Source of the DNA: Paludibacteraceae bacterium
Lineage (GTDB): Bacteria; Bacteroidota; Bacteroidia; Bacteroidales; Paludibacteraceae
NCBI GenBank assembly: GCA_017471285.1
Contig: JAFUUZ010000031.1
Coordinates: 1 to 44,123 of the forward strand
Direction: 5' to 3'
DNA length: 44,123 bases
Shown piece after piece: positions 41,912-44,123 of the stretch (the stretch's first letter is position 1; each line of letters opens with the position of its first letter). A program made the translations under genes and the position numbers. A model generated the notes under the pieces. The model made no database searches and was not told the DNA's origin. It was given only the letters and a program-made list of their open reading frames with translations.

Positions 41912-44123
41912 ATGAAAACACTATTAAATTCACTTAACCGAACTGCGAATAAATGCCTGTTTGCCATCATCGCGCTCCTCCTTACTTTCGGAGCAGGGAA
42001 TGCGTGGGCGGATGATAATTGGTATCAGCACAACAATGAATCACACATCTATTTTAACGATTATACTACCAATTGGGTTTCAGATCCTTCGAGCGATGGC
42101 ATTACTTTTTTAATCGGCAGAGATTACCAATACAACAGTGATCCAACTGCCGACGTGGGGTCACAAGCCTATAGAATGACCCACATTGCTAATACCCGAT
42201 TGTGGTATGCGCATGTGCCTTCATGGGGAACTGGCAATGGGGCTTATTATCAGTATATCGCGTTTAGATTTGCAGCCGGTACAACAGGCTGGGATGATTG
42301 GCAAGGGGGATGGGATAATAGACCTACAGGACGAGCACAATTGGGCTCAAATACAAAGTATTCATGTACCTATAATCATAATATTACCGGACGCAATCAG
42401 TATTATGTCCCTCAGTCCTCAGACGCTAATGCGGCGATGAATGCTTATCAACCATTCGATAACCAAAAAGTCACAGCGTATCTGCGTGTAAAATACGATG
42501 AAAGAGATGGAAACGGCTACGGGAGTATCATTACGGGAGACGATACCTGGACGCATGGCGTTATAATGGATTTTACCGGAACATATATGTCATCGGTAAG
42601 CACTTCTGCACAGAGCACTATTTATAACTTGGACAAGAATTATTGGATGGATAATTCCAATAAGACTTATGGATTTGGCGGGATTCCTCCCACAGGTGAA
42701 GTGACGTTTGAATTAAAATCTATTGATACCGGTTTTGAAATAGAAGGATGGGCTTATTCTGAAGATGCTACTATACCTGCATACACAGATAATGTGACTA
42801 ATCCTACATTTCAAGTACTTGCTAATACTTCTTATGTGGCAATGATTCGCCGTAAACAATATACGATTACCTTGAATGATAATGGAGGTAGTGGCGGAAA
42901 CGGAAGTGTTACAACTATCTACGACAGAACGGACAACTTAACCTCAAATGTCACATGCCCGACAAAAACAGGTTATACGTTTCAAGGTTATTATACCAAT
43001 CCGGATGGTACAGGCAGTATGGTGATAAATGCTTCCGGAGTGTGGCAAAATTCAGTAGAGGGTTATACTGGTATAGATAACGGAAATCCTAAATGGATTC
43101 GGGATGAGTCGGTCACTCTCTATGCCCACTGGACTCCCAAACCCTATACCGTCACGCTGGAAGGTATGGAAGCAGATGGCGGGAGTGTGCCTGTTCATGT
43201 TGATGTAACATATGATGGCGTACTGTCTCAAGTAACTCCGCATACGAAAACGCACTATGACTTCGCCGGTTATTGGACGAGTGATGATTTAGGCACTACA
43301 CTGGAGGACCAACTTATCGACGCCAATGGTAACTGGATAAAGGATGTTGCGGGATATACCGGTCATAGTGGTGAAAGTCCTACTTGGGTGCGTGATAATT
43401 CCATCTCACTCTTTGCCAAATGGACAGAAATCAAACACACCGTTGCTGTTGCTGTCTCTCCTGCCGGAGCGGGTTCCGTGCAAGTGAGTGGTGAGAATAT
43501 AGCAGAAGTGACGAATGTCGGATATGTAACTCACTCCCCTGTGATGACTGCTGTTCCGGCTAATGCTGCGTGGGTATTCAAAGAGTGGCAAGAAACATCG
43601 TCGATAAATTTAGACTTGGAGCATCATAGTACAACAAGCACCACAATGGAAATAATGGCTACTGCCGATGAGCAAAAGATCACCGCTGTCTTTGAGCCTC
43701 GTTACGGCTTGATAGGATCCTTAAACGAAGAAGGCGATCTGGCCGGCGGTATGCCTAACAAAAATGGTGTGACTTGGGGAACCGAGCGCTCGGCTGATTA
43801 TGAGGCGGATTTTGAAGTTGTCGGCTTTACCGCTTTGGGTACAGGTGATGGAACAGGCGTGGATCTGCAATGCACGCGTTCCCTATTGGCTAACAAACAA
43901 TATAAATTTCAAGTTGTCGATCGTAGTACCATCGGACGTGACCGTTTCTGCCTTGAAGAAAATGGAAGTGCCGTTTTGGAGGAAGGGAATAGTGTTACAC
44001 TCACCAATAAAGAAAAAGGCAATGCCAACGTGCTGATCAACACTCTTGGAGAGGGCAATTATACGTTTAAAATCACGAATATTTCTAACGATGGCAATTA
44101 TTACCCCACGCTTATCGTTATCC
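41912..44123 (+). CDS. Large secreted InlB/Listeria-Bacteroides repeat protein (3' end outside window)
   Basis: The frame opens at ATG 41912 and stays free of stops to the window end, giving 737 codons. A signal peptide is clear (CLFAIIALLLTFGAGNAWA, residues 15-33). Residues about 34-190 start DDNWYQHNNESHIYFNDYTTNW and end in Trp-rich stretches, somewhat like starch-binding modules (uncertain). InlB B-repeats follow: about 315-408 (YTITLNDNGGSGG...GYTFQGYYTNPDG...LYAHW), about 409-505 (YTVTLEGMEADGG...FAGYWTSD...LFAKW), and a divergent one at about 508-605 (VAVSPAGAGSV...VFKEW...ITAVFEP). Such repeats form extended rods on the cell surface. Codons are visibly AT-richer (AAT, GAT, TAT, ATA) than in the PUL, hinting at separate ancestry. 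No promoter of the local type is seen before it. Confidence 0.85.
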   Translation, partial: MKTLLNSLNRTANKCLFAIIALLLTFGAGNAWADDNWYQHNNESHIYFNDYTTNWVSDPSSDGITFLIGRDYQYNSDPTADVGSQAYRMTHIANTRLWYAHVPSWGTGNGAYYQYIAFRFAAGTTGWDDWQGGWDNRPTGRAQLGSNTKYSCTYNHNITGRNQYYVPQSSDANAAMNAYQPFDNQKVTAYLRVKYDERDGNGYGSIITGDDTWTHGVIMDFTGTYMSSVSTSAQSTIYNLDKNYWMDNSNKTYGFGGIPPTGEVTFELKSIDTGFEIEGWAYSEDATIPAYTDNVTNPTFQVLANTSYVAMIRRKQYTITLNDNGGSGGNGSVTTIYDRTDNLTSNVTCPTKTGYTFQGYYTNPDGTGSMVINASGVWQNSVEGYTGIDNGNPKWIRDESVTLYAHWTPKPYTVTLEGMEADGGSVPVHVDVTYDGVLSQVTPHTKTHYDFAGYWTSDDLGTTLEDQLIDANGNWIKDVAGYTGHSGESPTWVRDNSISLFAKWTEIKHTVAVAVSPAGAGSVQVSGENIAEVTNVGYVTHSPVMTAVPANAAWVFKEWQETSSINLDLEHHSTTSTTMEIMATADEQKITAVFEPRYGLIGSLNEEGDLAGGMPNKNGVTWGTERSADYEADFEVVGFTALGTGDGTGVDLQCTRSLLANKQYKFQVVDRSTIGRDRFCLEENGSAVLEEGNSVTLTNKEKGNANVLINTLGEGNYTFKITNISNDGNYYPTLIVI

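Overview
The window looks like a Bacteroidales chromosome segment, probably from a gut- or rumen-type organism (the habitat is inference). The evidence is a set of Bacteroidota-type promoters (TTG, exactly 20 nt, TAnnTTTG), a SusC/SusD polysaccharide-utilisation locus, GldH, a C-terminal domain for type IX secretion (T9SS), and BspA-like leucine-rich-repeat surface proteins. Every protein gene I can support lies on the plus strand. The only minus-strand gene is tRNA-Asn.

Layout. (1) Bases 1-6276: a surface or exported cluster with two tandem paralogous secreted proteins (the first cut by the window edge), a 1244-aa T9SS cargo protein, and an outer-membrane barrel that overlaps it by ATGA. (2) 6277-11689: a hypothetical protein of unknown function, then two related LRR_5/BspA-like proteins with the same C-terminal layout. 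(3) 11690-12079: tRNA-Asn with its own promoter and terminator, and a second promoter facing the other way. (4) 12080-27586: a dense housekeeping run: PfkB/adenosine kinase, PlsC, HIT protein, DNA polymerase III delta', PSP1/RicT-like, GldH, TrmB, IleRS, a lipoprotein, an AsmA-like protein, a Dcp-type M3 peptidase lipoprotein and a membrane protein. (5) 27827-29179: a lone AAA/DUF4143 ATPase. (6) 29409-41830 and possibly beyond: a PUL with a SusR-like regulator, SusC, SusD, SusE-like binding protein, GH66 (dextranase family), GH97 (inverting-type catalytic residues) and a small secreted beta-rich protein. This set fits alpha-1,6-glucan (dextran) use: the regulator senses oligosaccharide, SusC/D/E bind and import, GH66 cuts the chain and GH97 releases glucose. 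(7) 41912 to the end: a secreted InlB-type repeat protein, open to the window edge and distinctly AT-richer.

The most unusual feature runs through the whole window. Several families of short tandem or palindromic repeats, of the kind usually left between genes, also sit in frame inside proteins. IleRS carries three, GH97 three, the AsmA-like protein two, the outer-membrane barrel three, a membrane protein two and the M3 peptidase one. Several predicted signal peptides (genes starting at 407, 1409, 5140, 16582, 34162, 35699, 36844 and 38705) appear to be built largely from these repeats. AATT-type copies inside genes are in the stop-free orientation, while the intergenic ones are mostly in the stop-rich orientation, which suggests ongoing insertion followed by selection. 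A second theme is promoter architecture: seven promoters share the same 20-nt spacing and an extended consensus, and two of them are fused to a terminator hairpin whose loop holds the upstream box.
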